64,000 nucleotides of DNA. It comes from CALZKI01 sp045124055 (GTDB lineage: Bacteria > Bacillota > Clostridia > Lachnospirales > Lachnospiraceae). Position 1 is the first letter of the stretch. Every line of letters starts with the position of its first letter. The notes under the pieces were generated by a model. It worked only from the letters and a program-made list of their open reading frames with translations, was not told the origin of the DNA and made no database searches. The stretch spans positions 1 to 64,000 of the forward strand of contig JBGVKZ010000046.1 in NCBI GenBank assembly GCA_045124055.1, written 5' to 3'. Of this stretch, positions 54,659-64,000 are shown one piece after another. Position numbers and translations under genes: made by a program.

Positions 54659-57600
54659 CTATACGGTAACTTTTACGTTTTCTTGACCAAATTTTTCCAT
54701 CAAAACTTCCAAAAGTGGATTTTCTGCAAGGACAGACATATTGGGCGGCAATTTTTTCATTTCTTTTGTTTCTTCAATAAAAATAATCACCGAATCCCTA
54801 CCGTCAGAATCTCGCAAAATCGTCATCAGTTCATCATTCTTTGAAAGATAATCTTCTTTTGTGTGGAACTTAATCCACAATTTTTTCGGAATTTCATCAA
54901 ATCCTACAATACTTTCGCAAATAAGTTTTCCGTCCTTTTCTTCTTCCAAAGACACCTTTCCTTTGATGAAAACCTTATTATCTTCCACTAATTTAGATGC
55001 GTTCTTCTCATAATCTCTTGGAAAGACAATGACCTCTATATTGCCCACCAAATCTTCCAAATTTAAGAATGCCATTACCTTATCATTTTTTGTATATTTG
55101 ATTTTTTTATCCGCAATAATTCCACCCACTACTACGCTACTGCCATCTATGACTTTGGTAAAGCCTGTTTCCTCATCTAAAGAAAAATCTGCTGTTGTAT
55201 TGGTAATTTTTTTACGCCAAATTTCCTCATATTCTTCCATAGGGTGTCCACTGACATAAATTCCTAAAACTTCTTTTTCAAAAGCTAAAAGGTTTTCTTT
55301 TTCGTACTCACCAACATTTGGCAATTTTACATCATAATCTTCCTTTTCTTCTTCCGATGCAAAATCAAAAAGTGACATCTGACCTGCCATATTGTTTTTC
55401 TTATCCTGATGAATATGCTCCATAATCGACACATAGACACTCATATATTGCTTTCTTGTACCACCAAGACTATCAAAGACACCTGCTTTGATGAAGTTTT
55501 CAATGGCACGCTTATTTACGTCCTTTTCCTTATCTGCCATTCTGGAAATAAAGTCTTTTAACGTAGTAAATGGGCCACGCAAATTTCTTTCTTCCACAAT
55601 AGAGTCAATAACAGGGCGTCCTACACTTTTAATAGCTGTCAGAGCATAACGGATAGAACCGTTAGAGACTGAAAAACCTGCTTCCCCTTCGTTAATATCC
55701 GGTGGTAAAATTTGAATTCCCATATTGCGGCAAGTCAAAATGTATTCCGATACTTTTCCCGAATTGTCGATAACAGAAGTCAATAAAGCTGCCATAAACT
55801 CTACCGGATAATAGTATTTTAAGTAGGCTGTCTGATAGGCAACTACTGCATAGCAGGCGGCGTGAGATTTATTGAAAGCATATTTGGCAAATTCCATCAT
55901 ACTCTCGTAAATTTCATTGGCTACTTTTGCATCAATCCCCTTGGTAACACAACCAGGAACCCCCTCTGCCTCATTTCCATAAACAAAGTTGGCTCGTTCC
56001 TGTTCCATAACGTGTACCTTCTTTTTACTCATAGCACGGCGTACTTCATCACTTCGTCCCATGGTATATCCGCCCAGTTCACGTACAATCTGCATAACCT
56101 GTTCCTGATAAACAATACAGCCATAAGTAGAAGATAAAATTGGTTCTAACTCCTGACAGGCATAAGTAATTTTATCGTGGTTATTTTTTCCTTCAATATA
56201 CTTTGGAATAAAGTCCATTGGACCAGGACGATAAAGAGAAATACCAGCAATGATGTCTTCTAAAGACCCCGGTTTTAATTCCTTCATGAAGCTTTTCATA
56301 CCGCCACTTTCCAACTGGAAAATACCGTCTGTCTTTCCAGTTCCTATGGAGGCAAGTACCGCCTTATCGTCATAATCTATTTGATTCATATCTAATCGAA
56401 TGCCTGTATCTTTCTCAATTAAATTGATGGCATTCTGAATAACTGTCAAAGTTCTAAGGCCCAAAAAGTCCATTTTAAGAAGACCCAACTGTTCAATCGT
56501 TGTCATAGTAAACTGGGTCGTAATGGAACCATCAGAACCTCTTGACAATGGCACAAATTCGTCCGCCGGTTTTTGACAGATAACGACACCTGCGGCATGC
56601 ATCGAAGTATGCCTTGGGAGCCCCTCCAAACGCTTACTCATATCGATTAAATAATGAACTTTTTCGTCCTGCTCATAAATTTTGCGGAACTCTGGATTGA
56701 TTTCCAAAGCTCGCTGCAATGTAATATTTAATTCATTTGGCACCATTTTTGCTATGGAATCTACAAAGGCATAAGGCAAATCCATCACTCGACCTACATC
56801 TCTGATAACCCCCTTTGCCGCCATAGTACCAAAGGTGACAATCTGCACCACTTTATCAGCTCCATACTTTTCACTGACATAGTCGATAACCTCCTGTCTT
56901 CTTTCAAAACAGAAGTCAATATCAATATCCGGCATAGAAACACGTTCCGGATTCAAAAATCGTTCAAACAGTAAATTATATTTTACCGGGTCAATATCTG
57001 TGATTCTAAGGCAATATGAAACAATACTTCCTGCCGCCGAACCACGCCCCGGGCCTACTGGTATGCCCTTCGATTTGGCATAGTTAATAAAATCCCAAAC
57101 AATCAGGAAATAGTCTACATATCCCATATTTTTAATGACGGAAAGTTCGTAATTTAAACGTTCTACAAGACTTTCCTCTGCACTAGGATAACGTTCCTTT
57201 AAACCATCAAAACATAATTTGTTTAAGTATGTCCAAGAATCATAACCTTGCGGCACTTCAAATTTGGGCAATTTTGTTACGCCAAACTCAATTTCTACAT
57301 TACACCTGTCTGCTATATGCTGCGTATTTTCTACTGCTTCCTGGGCATATGGGAAAAGTGCCTTCATTTCCTGTTCGCTTTTTACATAATACTGACCGCC
57401 TTCATAACGCATTCGGTCTTCGTCCTCTAACTTTTTCCCAGTCTGAATACAAAGCAAAATATCGTGAGATTCTACATCTGTATCATAAGTATAGTGAACA
57501 TCATTGGTCACTACCAGGGGAATATCTAATTCACGACTCATCGATAATAAGGCTGCATTGACAGTCTGCTGTTGTGCAATTCCGTGGTCTTGCATTTCCA

Positions 57601-58117
57601 AGAAAAAGTTTCCTTTTCCAAAGCACTTTTCATATTTTAAGGCCGCTTTTTTTGCCTCCTCCTTAAAGCCTTTGACTATATATCTTTGTACTTCTCCGGC
57701 AAGGCAGGCAGAAAGAGCTATAATTCCTTCGTGATAGGTTTCCAACACTTCCATATCTACTCGTGGTTTATAATAATACCCTTCCGTAAAACCACGGCTG
57801 ACTATTTTCATTAAGTTGGCGTACCCAACATTATTTTCTGCCAATAAAACAAGGTGGTAATATCTATCATCACCACCTGTCAATTCTTTATCAAAACGAG
57901 AATTTGGGGCGACATACACTTCACAACCAAGAATTGGCTTAATTCCTTCTTCCCTTGCTGCACGATAAAAGTCAATTACACCGTACATAACACCGTGGTC
58001 TGTAATTGCAGCACTATCCATACCTAACTCTTTGACTCTTTTTACATATTCTTTTATTTTGTTAGAGCCATCAAGTAAACTGTACTCTGTATGCACGTGA
58101 AGATGTGTAAATGCCAT
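54659..58117 (-). CDS. dnaE: DNA polymerase III alpha subunit
   Basis: 1152 residues. Replicative polymerase (DnaE1 type, without the 3'-5' exonuclease of PolC). The N-terminal PHP domain (THLHVHTEYSLLDGSNKIKE), the palm with SMPDIDIDFCFERRQEVIDY and GPGRGSAAGSIVSYCL, the finger YQEQVMQIVRELGGY and a C-terminal OB fold (about 1000-1080) are all present. Full length. Followed by pfkA. Confidence 0.97.
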   Translation of the reverse strand: MAFTHLHVHTEYSLLDGSNKIKEYVKRVKELGMDSAAITDHGVMYGVIDFYRAAREEGIKPILGCEVYVAPNSRFDKELTGGDDRYYHLVLLAENNVGYANLMKIVSRGFTEGYYYKPRVDMEVLETYHEGIIALSACLAGEVQRYIVKGFKEEAKKAALKYEKCFGKGNFFLEMQDHGIAQQQTVNAALLSMSRELDIPLVVTNDVHYTYDTDVESHDILLCIQTGKKLEDEDRMRYEGGQYYVKSEQEMKALFPYAQEAVENTQHIADRCNVEIEFGVTKLPKFEVPQGYDSWTYLNKLCFDGLKERYPSAEESLVERLNYELSVIKNMGYVDYFLIVWDFINYAKSKGIPVGPGRGSAAGSIVSYCLRITDIDPVKYNLLFERFLNPERVSMPDIDIDFCFERRQEVIDYVSEKYGADKVVQIVTFGTMAAKGVIRDVGRVMDLPYAFVDSIAKMVPNELNITLQRALEINPEFRKIYEQDEKVHYLIDMSKRLEGLPRHTSMHAAGVVICQKPADEFVPLSRGSDGSITTQFTMTTIEQLGLLKMDFLGLRTLTVIQNAINLIEKDTGIRLDMNQIDYDDKAVLASIGTGKTDGIFQLESGGMKSFMKELKPGSLEDIIAGISLYRPGPMDFIPKYIEGKNNHDKITYACQELEPILSSTYGCIVYQEQVMQIVRELGGYTMGRSDEVRRAMSKKKVHVMEQERANFVYGNEAEGVPGCVTKGIDAKVANEIYESMMEFAKYAFNKSHAACYAVVAYQTAYLKYYYPVEFMAALLTSVIDNSGKVSEYILTCRNMGIQILPPDINEGEAGFSVSNGSIRYALTAIKSVGRPVIDSIVEERNLRGPFTTLKDFISRMADKEKDVNKRAIENFIKAGVFDSLGGTRKQYMSVYVSIMEHIHQDKKNNMAGQMSLFDFASEEEKEDYDVKLPNVGEYEKENLLAFEKEVLGIYVSGHPMEEYEEIWRKKITNTTADFSLDEETGFTKVIDGSSVVVGGIIADKKIKYTKNDKVMAFLNLEDLVGNIEVIVFPRDYEKNASKLVEDNKVFIKGKVSLEEEKDGKLICESIVGFDEIPKKLWIKFHTKEDYLSKNDELMTILRDSDGRDSVIIFIEETKEMKKLPPNMSVLAENPLLEVLMEKFGQENVKVTV

Positions 58118-58157
58118 CTCGCCACCTCATTTCGTTTTCACATATTTAGTTTTTATT

Positions 58158-59345
58158 TTACAAGTATTTTTTTAAAACTTCAACCTTATCTAATTTTTCC
58201 CAAGGAAGATTTAAGTCATTGCGTCCAAAATGTCCGTAAGCAGCTGTCTGTTTGTAAATTGGTCTTCTCAGGTCAAGCATTTTAATGATTCCTGCTGGAC
58301 GTAAATCGAAGTTTTCACGAACCATAGCTACTAATTTTTCATCAGAAATCTTACCGGTTCCAAAAGTATCAATCATAATAGATGTTGGCTGAGCAACACC
58401 GATTGCATAAGAAAGCTGAATTTCACATTTATCAGCAAGTCCTGCTGCTACGATATTTTTTGCAACGTATCTTGCTGCATAAGCTGCTGAACGGTCAACC
58501 TTTGTACAATCTTTACCAGAAAATGCACCGCCGCCGTGACGAGCTGTTCCGCCATAAGTATCTACGATAATCTTTCTACCTGTTAAACCACTGTCTCCGT
58601 GTGGTCCACCAATTACGAAACGACCAGTTGGGTTAACAAAGAATTTTGTTTTATCGTCGATTAATTCGGCCGGAAGAACTGGTTCAAAAACATATTTTTT
58701 AATGTCATTATGAATCTGTTCCTGAGTCACATCTTCATCATGCTGAGTAGACAATACAACCGCTTCCAATCTTAAAGCTTTTCCGTTTTCGTCATACTCT
58801 ACGGTTACCTGGCTCTTTCCATCAGGACGTAAATACTTTAAAGTGCCATCTTTTCTAACGTCTGTAAGACGTTTTGTTAATTTGTGAGCTAACCAGATAG
58901 CATATGGCATATATTCTTCTGTTTCGTTTGTTGCATAACCAAACATCATACCCTGGTCACCAGCACCGATTGCCTCGATTTCGCTGTCTGACATTGTATT
59001 CTCTTTTGCTTCCAACGCCTTATCAACACCCATTGCAATATCGGTTGACTGCTTGTCAAGAACTACCATAACTTTACAAGTATCTGCATTAAAGCCATAT
59101 TCGTCCTTTGTGTAACCAATTTCTTTTACTGTATCGCGAACGATTTTTTCTACGTCCACATCTGCTTTTGTTGTAATTTCGCCCATAACCATTACTAAAT
59201 CTGTTGTAGTACAGGTTTCACAAGCAACACGGCTCATTGGGTCCTGTGCCATTAAGGCATCTAAAACTGCATCTGAAATAGCGTCACAGACTTTGTCTGG
59301 GTGACCTTCTGTTACGGATTCTGAAGTAAATAAAAATTTTTCCAT
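58158..59345 (-). CDS. metK: S-adenosylmethionine synthetase
   Basis: 395 residues. Forms SAM from methionine and ATP. FTSESVTEGHPDKVCDAISD, GAGDQGMMFGYATNET, and FVIGGPHGDSGLTGRKIIVD, then GGGAFSGKDCTKVDRSAAY are the family signatures. A SAM-I riboswitch with terminator lies upstream (59384-59536), closing a feedback loop on its product. Confidence 0.97.
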   Translation of the reverse strand: MEKFLFTSESVTEGHPDKVCDAISDAVLDALMAQDPMSRVACETCTTTDLVMVMGEITTKADVDVEKIVRDTVKEIGYTKDEYGFNADTCKVMVVLDKQSTDIAMGVDKALEAKENTMSDSEIEAIGAGDQGMMFGYATNETEEYMPYAIWLAHKLTKRLTDVRKDGTLKYLRPDGKSQVTVEYDENGKALRLEAVVLSTQHDEDVTQEQIHNDIKKYVFEPVLPAELIDDKTKFFVNPTGRFVIGGPHGDSGLTGRKIIVDTYGGTARHGGGAFSGKDCTKVDRSAAYAARYVAKNIVAAGLADKCEIQLSYAIGVAQPTSIMIDTFGTGKISDEKLVAMVRENFDLRPAGIIKMLDLRRPIYKQTAAYGHFGRNDLNLPWEKLDKVEVLKKYL

Positions 59346-59383
59346 TGTACTCTCCTTTTTTCTAAAAACTGTATTTTTTGCAA

Positions 59384-59536
59384 CAAAAAAATCCGCTTTG
59401 CATAAGCGGACTCGACTTTTCTCTCATCAAATCCTCTTATTGCTCGATTACTCGCTCAGGTTGGCACCTTCCCGTTTTCCCAGGGGTTGCCGTGGCTTCG
59501 TAGGTCCTTTGTACCTCCACCACTCTGAATAAGAGA
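59384..59536 (-). ncRNA. SAM-I riboswitch with terminator
   Basis: On the minus strand: P1 CTCTTAT...ATAAGAG (59434-59440 and about 59530-59536), AGAGTGGTGGAGG, the GGCAACC core, and GGTGCCAACC in S-box order, followed by the terminator TCCGCTT-ATGCA-AAGCGGA with T7 (59384-59410). SAM binding is expected to allow the terminator and stop metK transcription. Confidence 0.93.
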
Positions 59537-59549
59537 AACTCTATGAAAA

Positions 59550-59616
59550 AGATTACACTATACACTATGAAAAGTCAATGTATTTCGTTGACTTTTCCAA
59601 GAAATATCCCTATAAT
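59550..59616. promoter_or_regulatory. Divergent promoters of metK and HD-GYP sharing a palindrome
   Basis: Minus strand: TTGACT (59573-59578), 17 bases, TAATCT (59550-59555) for metK. Plus strand: TTGACT (59588-59593), 17 bases, TATAAT (59611-59616) for the HD-GYP gene. Both -35 elements lie in the arms of one perfect 9-bp palindrome, AAAAGTCAA...TTGACTTTT (59570-59596). Confidence 0.78.
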
Positions 59617-59677
59617 TTTATTATATTATTTTTTAGGGAGAAAAGATTGTTATCAATCAGATTTCGGGGAGGCACTT

Positions 59678-60781
59678 ATGCAAAGACTGAAGACCTCTAT
59701 GCTGGTTCCAGGTATGGTAACCGCAGAAGATGTTTACAATTACAACAATCAACTTGTTTTACCAGCCGGTGTTGAATTAACGGATAAAGCCATTACCAAA
59801 CTGGAATTTCATTCTGTTTTATATGTTCAGGTAGAAGATTATGACGAAATCGAAGTTCCTACCATGTCCGAAATCGAAAAGATTATCGAACAAGATAACA
59901 AATCCTACGCCGAAAAAGTACAAAATAGCGAAGCTTATAAGAAATTTCGTAAAACTTTCGTGCAGGAAGTTGACCATATTAAAAGTAATATTAACGATGT
60001 CGTAGAAAGGAACGCACCAATCAACACTGACACTCTTTTAAGAGAAGTAGACAGACTGGTTACTTTGGATTCCGCAGCAACTTCTTACAGCGTCTTTGAT
60101 ATGCTTCACAATATGCGTGAATTTGATGATGCTACTTATGTGCATTGTTTAAACGTTTCCTTAATCAGTACTGTATTTGCAAAATGGCTTAATTTGTCTA
60201 AGGAAGAGGTCAGACTTGCTTCTATCTGCGGGTTACTCCATGATATCGGCAAGCTGAAAATTCCAGAAGAAATTATTACAAAGCCGGCCAGACTGACGGA
60301 ACAGGAGTACAACATTATTAAAAAGCACCCAATCGAAGGTTATAACATCTTAAAAAATCAGGACATCGATATCCATATCAAGAATGCTGCCCTGATGCAC
60401 CACGAAAAATTTGATGGTTCCGGTTATCCACTTGGTTTAAAAGGTGATAAAATTGACTTTTTCGCCCGCCTTGTTACTATCGCTGATGTTTACGATGCAA
60501 CCACCAGTGCCAGAGTATATCGTGGTCCCCTTTGTCCTTTCAAAGTTATCGAACTTTTTGAACAGGAAGGATACGAAAAATACGATGCTCATATGATTAT
60601 CACTTTCCTTGAGAACATTGTAAACACTTATATGAACAACAAGGTTCGTTTAAGTAACGGAAAAGAGGGTGAAATCGTATTTATTAACAAAATGCATTTA
60701 GCTTATCCCATGGTAAAATGTGGAGAAGAATTTATTGATTTATCCATCGATAAAACAATTCACATTGAAGCCATTATATAA
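59678..60781 (+). CDS. HD-GYP domain protein (candidate c-di-GMP phosphodiesterase)
   Basis: 367 residues from the ATG at 59678 (GGGGAGGCACTT upstream). An N-terminal region of about 130 residues is followed by the HD-GYP domain: HDIGK near residue 190, LMHHEKFDGSGYPLGLKGDK (HxxxxGxGYP) and DVYDATTSARVYRGP. HD-GYP proteins hydrolyse c-di-GMP, which in this motile organism would favour swimming. Divergent from metK, with a strong promoter of its own. The N-terminal part has no recognised sensor. Confidence 0.9.
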   Translation: MQRLKTSMLVPGMVTAEDVYNYNNQLVLPAGVELTDKAITKLEFHSVLYVQVEDYDEIEVPTMSEIEKIIEQDNKSYAEKVQNSEAYKKFRKTFVQEVDHIKSNINDVVERNAPINTDTLLREVDRLVTLDSAATSYSVFDMLHNMREFDDATYVHCLNVSLISTVFAKWLNLSKEEVRLASICGLLHDIGKLKIPEEIITKPARLTEQEYNIIKKHPIEGYNILKNQDIDIHIKNAALMHHEKFDGSGYPLGLKGDKIDFFARLVTIADVYDATTSARVYRGPLCPFKVIELFEQEGYEKYDAHMIITFLENIVNTYMNNKVRLSNGKEGEIVFINKMHLAYPMVKCGEEFIDLSIDKTIHIEAII

Positions 60782-60798
60782 TAGCACTATTACCACAA

Positions 60799-60833
60799 GA
60801 AAGGCTTGTCAGGGTTTCCTGGCAAGCCTTTTC
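60799..60833. terminator. Bidirectional terminator between HD-GYP and murA
   Basis: Stem AAAGGCTTGTCAGG/CCTGGCAAGCCTTT with a GTTT loop; T-rich on both sides. It serves the HD-GYP gene on the plus strand and murA on the minus strand. Confidence 0.9.
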
Positions 60834-60854
60834 TCTTACATCATAATGTATTTA

Positions 60855-62147
60855 TTAACCAATTTTCATCTGGAATTTTCTAAATTCCTTTTCGGTTTCA
60901 ATTTTTTCAATTTGGGCACCCAAGGTGCGAAGTTTTTGTGGAAAATCTTCATATCCTCTTTCAATATAGTGGATATCTTCTACGGTAGTATAACCTTCTG
61001 CTGCAAGTCCCGCCATAACTAAGGCTGCTCCGGCACGCAAATCAGGTGCTACAATATTGGCACTTGTATATTTCGAAACGCCCACAATAATTGCGGTGTT
61101 TCCTTCCACCTTGATATTTCCACCCATTTTCGTTAATTCATCTACATACTTAAATCGATTTTCAAAAATACTTTCTGTTACAATACTTGTTCCCACAGAA
61201 AGTCCAAGAGCCACTGCAATTTGCGGCTGCATATCCGTAGGAAATCCCGGATATGGTAATGTTTTTACATGGGTAGGGTTTAAAGGTTTGGAAGCTACTA
61301 CACGAACTGCATCATCCGATTCCTTTACTTCACAACCAATTTCCAAAAGCTTGGCACTAATAGACTCCAAATGCTTTGGAATAACATTTTTTACTGTAAC
61401 ATCGCCCTTTGTAATGGCTGCTGCAAACATAAATGTTCCCGCTTCAATCTGGTCAGGAATAATGGTATATTCTGTACCGTGCAAAGAGGAAACCCCTTTA
61501 ATTCTAATCACATCTGTACCGGCACCTTTAATATTTGCACCCATACTGTTTAAGAAGTTTGCAAGGTCAACCACGTGTGGCTCTTTAGCCGCATTTTCGA
61601 TAATGGTTTTGCCTTCTGCCATAGAAGCCGCCATCATAACGTTAATGGTTGCTCCAACACTGACAACGTCCATATAAATATGATTACCTGCTAACACATT
61701 GGCTTTTGCACTAATAGAACCATATTCTACTTCTGTGGTTGCTCCAAGAGCTCGAAAACCTTTTAAATGCTGGTCAATCGGTCTACTTCCGATATTACAG
61801 CCACCAGGTAAAACAACACTGGCTTCTTTATATTTCCCTAAGAGAGCACCCAAAAAATAGTAAGATGCTCTGATTTTTTTAACTAATTCGCCATCTACCT
61901 TTACACTTTGAATATTGGCACCATTGATTCTAACTGTGTGTCTGTCTATACGTTCCACTTTTGCACCGATTTCCGCCATAGCTTCCAATAAAACATTGGT
62001 ATCACGAACATCAGGCATATTCTCTATCAATACTGGCTCGTTTGCCATCAGAGCTGCAACTAAAATTGGAAGTGCTGCATTTTTTGCACCACCAATTTCA
62101 ACTTCACCTACTAATGGATTGCCACCTTTAATTGCGTACTGTTCCAT
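60855..62147 (-). CDS. murA: UDP-N-acetylglucosamine 1-carboxyvinyltransferase
   Basis: 430 residues. First committed step of peptidoglycan synthesis, phosphoenolpyruvate transfer to UDP-GlcNAc. The catalytic Cys lies in VVLPGGCNIGSRPIDQHLKG; GGAKNAALPILVAAL and VDVSVGATINVMMAA-type segments follow the family. The ATG at 62147 follows GAGGTATGTT; the frame to 62159 is longer without a ribosome site. Confidence 0.96.
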   Translation of the reverse strand: MEQYAIKGGNPLVGEVEIGGAKNAALPILVAALMANEPVLIENMPDVRDTNVLLEAMAEIGAKVERIDRHTVRINGANIQSVKVDGELVKKIRASYYFLGALLGKYKEASVVLPGGCNIGSRPIDQHLKGFRALGATTEVEYGSISAKANVLAGNHIYMDVVSVGATINVMMAASMAEGKTIIENAAKEPHVVDLANFLNSMGANIKGAGTDVIRIKGVSSLHGTEYTIIPDQIEAGTFMFAAAITKGDVTVKNVIPKHLESISAKLLEIGCEVKESDDAVRVVASKPLNPTHVKTLPYPGFPTDMQPQIAVALGLSVGTSIVTESIFENRFKYVDELTKMGGNIKVEGNTAIIVGVSKYTSANIVAPDLRAGAALVMAGLAAEGYTTVEDIHYIERGYEDFPQKLRTLGAQIEKIETEKEFRKFQMKIG

Positions 62148-62230
62148 AACATACCTCAATTACATACTTTTCCAAACTACCACACGATTATAACACATTT
62201 TTCTAGGTTGTAAACCCAAACATATTTTCG

Positions 62231-63811
62231 TTATTCAATATAGTTAAGTGGGTTTACCTGAACGCCATTAATCAACATTTCAAAATGTACGTGTGGTCCA
62301 GTACTAATACCAGTATTACCTGAAAGTGCTATCTTCTGACCCTGTTCCACGGTTTGTCCTACGGAAACAAGCACTTTACTTAAGTGGGCATATCGTGTCT
62401 GTCTTCCATCTGGGTGGTTGATGTAAACTACATAACCATATCCACTACCCCAGCCGGCTTTGGCAACTGTACCGCCGCAGGAAGCTACAACGGTTGTACC
62501 TGTTGGTGTAGACCAGTCAACACCCTTATGGTAACTACTAGCTCCTTTTGTTGGTGATTTTCTTCTACCATAAGTAGAGGAAAGTCTACCACCTGATAAT
62601 GGTTTTATATAAGTAGGTGGGGTAATTGTTCCTCTTTCCACAATCTTTGGAACGGCCTCAACCACTACTTCTTCTTTTATCTGTTCTTTATCAATCACTT
62701 CATCATTTCTATAAGTAACTAACGCTGCAACTTTATGGAAACCGGCTACCGGCTCCTGTAAAGTACGAGTCTGAGTGGTATACCAGGAATCATTATCTAC
62801 ATAAATCACATCTGCTTCATATGATTCTTCATAATAAATCTGTTCCTGTCTTACAATCGATAATTCCGGTTCTGGAACTACGATATTCAATTCATCTCCT
62901 ACACGAATCATACTGTTTTCACTGGTAAGAGAACCATTAATGGCTACCAGCTCTGCCACAGTCATACCATTATCCTGTGCAATTTTAGAAAGAGTATCCC
63001 CGGATTTTACTTCATAAATGACATTGGTTTCTTTTTCCTTAGTTACCTGCTCAATGGCAACTACCAAATCTGTCAAATCATAAACCGGTACATAACACTC
63101 TACTACTTCTACCGCTTCACCAAATTCCATTCCTACAAGTCCGTACTCCAACTCACCAAACTCTTTTTCCCTATCTGGTTCAATACTTTCCACATATGAA
63201 TAGAGTTCTCCATAAGTTCCACTGTCCGGCAAAACGGCAGCGACTTCCTGTTCCTCGTCCTCTGGCGTCATATTATTAATGGTAGCTGTCAATACGTTTA
63301 ATTCTCTTTCGGTATCATTGACCAAGTTCACACGATAATAGCCTGTGGAATCATATTGTGCCACAACTGCCTGTAATAATTCCTTGACTTCCCAGGAACT
63401 TTCTAAATTAACCGTGTAATCATCAATTTTGACCGCATAGGCTTTATGCATCATATCACGGATATTGTTTTGCATCACTTCTTCAATGTTCTTGGTCAAT
63501 TTATCTTTTCCTGTTATGACACCGAAGAAAACGTGGTCTGGTTCGTAATCAATATCTACTTCCATCAAAGTTAATTCGGTGGAATCTTCTAACACATTCT
63601 TTCTTGCTTCGGCGGCACAGGCATCTAACACTTCCAAATCCTCTACCGCACCAATTTCTGTACCATTGACAAAAACTTTATAAATATTGTATCCATCTCT
63701 ATCATTTTCAGCATAAGAAGGCATAAAAAATGCACTGGCAACTAATACCAGCAAACACGCTTTGATAAACCCTATTATGATTCGTTTACTATACTTTGTT
63801 AATCTTTTCAT
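62231..63811 (-). CDS. Cell-wall endopeptidase with LysM, G5 and M23 domains
   Basis: 526 residues. A signal anchor (IIIGFIKACLLVLVASAFFM), an N-terminal region of about 230 residues, LysM (about 255-300, YEVKSGDTLSKIAQDNGMTV), a G5 domain (about 320-395) and a C-terminal M23 metallopeptidase (about 400-526: YHKGVDWSTPTGTTVVASCG with the H-x-x-x-D site and GPHVHFEM with the H-x-H). Members cut peptidoglycan cross-links. The ribosome site before 63811 is weak. A WalR-box-like site lies just upstream (63845-63861), consistent with cell-wall stress control. Confidence 0.93.
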   Translation of the reverse strand: MKRLTKYSKRIIIGFIKACLLVLVASAFFMPSYAENDRDGYNIYKVFVNGTEIGAVEDLEVLDACAAEARKNVLEDSTELTLMEVDIDYEPDHVFFGVITGKDKLTKNIEEVMQNNIRDMMHKAYAVKIDDYTVNLESSWEVKELLQAVVAQYDSTGYYRVNLVNDTERELNVLTATINNMTPEDEEQEVAAVLPDSGTYGELYSYVESIEPDREKEFGELEYGLVGMEFGEAVEVVECYVPVYDLTDLVVAIEQVTKEKETNVIYEVKSGDTLSKIAQDNGMTVAELVAINGSLTSENSMIRVGDELNIVVPEPELSIVRQEQIYYEESYEADVIYVDNDSWYTTQTRTLQEPVAGFHKVAALVTYRNDEVIDKEQIKEEVVVEAVPKIVERGTITPPTYIKPLSGGRLSSTYGRRKSPTKGASSYHKGVDWSTPTGTTVVASCGGTVAKAGWGSGYGYVVYINHPDGRQTRYAHLSKVLVSVGQTVEQGQKIALSGNTGISTGPHVHFEMLINGVQVNPLNYIE

Positions 63812-63844
63812 TTTTTCGACCGTCTATATTAAAAATTTACCTTT

Positions 63845-63861
63845 TGTAACAAAATTGTAAC
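63845..63861. promoter_or_regulatory. Candidate WalR box before the M23 endopeptidase gene
   Basis: TGTAAC, exactly five bases, TGTAAC (plus strand), matching the WalR/YycF consensus TGTWAH-N5-TGTWAH at both half-sites. It lies 34 to 50 bases before the start of the endopeptidase gene, near its probable -35. Confidence 0.65.
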
Positions 63862-63952
63862 AAATTTATTTTATCAGCATTTTCACCTATTGTAAAGATA
63901 TTGTTCTGGCATATATAATGGAAATGTCAGGAATTGGGAAGGAGGAAATTTT

Positions 63953-64000
63953 ATGGGCGACATTATTTTTCATATTGACGTAAATTCCGCTTTTTTAAGC
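63953..64000 (+). CDS. dinB: DNA polymerase IV, start only
   Basis: The ATG at 63953 follows AAGGAGG. Only the first 16 residues are inside the window; MGDIIFHIDVNSAFLS is the Y-family N-terminus (i-x-H-I-D-m/v-N/D-s/a-F-f/l). The gene continues beyond 64000. A TTGTAA-18-TATAAT promoter (63890-63919) lies upstream. Confidence 0.85.
   Translation, partial: MGDIIFHIDVNSAFLS

Overview
The window reads as a chromosomal stretch of a low-GC, motile, Gram-positive anaerobe. I infer a Lachnospiraceae-type Clostridia member from the late-flagellar cluster with FliW-CsrA control, FeoB with its Cys-rich partner, a GTP/AT-rich Clostridia-style core gene order (argF-birA-coaX-dusB-greA-lysS) and family names typical of that group (DUF6020, DUF6145). 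Nearly everything lies on the minus strand; the main plus-strand genes are a DtxR-type regulator, an HD-GYP protein and the start of dinB.

Region by region: 1-125 is the edge of a minus-strand gene that looks like an IS200-type transposon end. 210-11963 is a late flagellar cluster in four sigma-28-type transcription units (two near-identical flagellins; flaG-fliD-fliS-fliT-like; flgM-flgN-flgK-flgK-flgL-fliW-csrA). 11961-27191 holds membrane and metabolic genes: a surface acyltransferase and DUF6020 pair, feoAB with a divergent metal regulator, an ECF sigma/anti-sigma operon, a MacB-like ABC transporter, a MATE-kinase fusion and pgi. 27318-42224 is accessory DNA. Its left part (27.3-32.0 kb) carries a DUF3800 gene with a convergent small RNA, an HTH regulator, small membrane proteins, an XRE regulator, a serine recombinase and an EVE plus PLD pair. 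Its right part (32123-42224) is an integrated island bounded by a duplicated 3' end of lysS. 42197-64000 is core: translation, cofactor and arginine/proline genes, pfkA, dnaE, metK with a SAM riboswitch, HD-GYP, murA, an M23 endopeptidase and dinB.

How it fits together: FlgM and four sigma-28 promoters time filament synthesis, while FliW-CsrA very likely controls flagellin translation through a GGA-loop hairpin present in only one of the two flagellin leaders. The lysS island carries a complete DpnII-type GATC restriction-modification set (dpnM-dpnA-dpnB) followed immediately by a RloC/PrrC-like ATPase with a zinc-hook CxxC and an Arg-x3-Glu...His candidate anticodon-nuclease triad, plus a further methyltransferase, an HNH protein and a Met/Gly-rich acidic protein. 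Its integrase is split by one UGA codon, so it may be immobile unless read through or reinitiated.

The most interesting signals are: the DpnII plus RloC-like pairing on a lysS-integrated island; an array of interchangeable GGTCAG/CTGACC hairpins including two intrinsic terminators at both ends of the island cargo; the DUF3800-linked small RNA; apparent AUA start codons with strong ribosome binding sites; and the differential CsrA hairpin in the duplicated flagellins. All assignments are by eye from the sequence; no database search was run.
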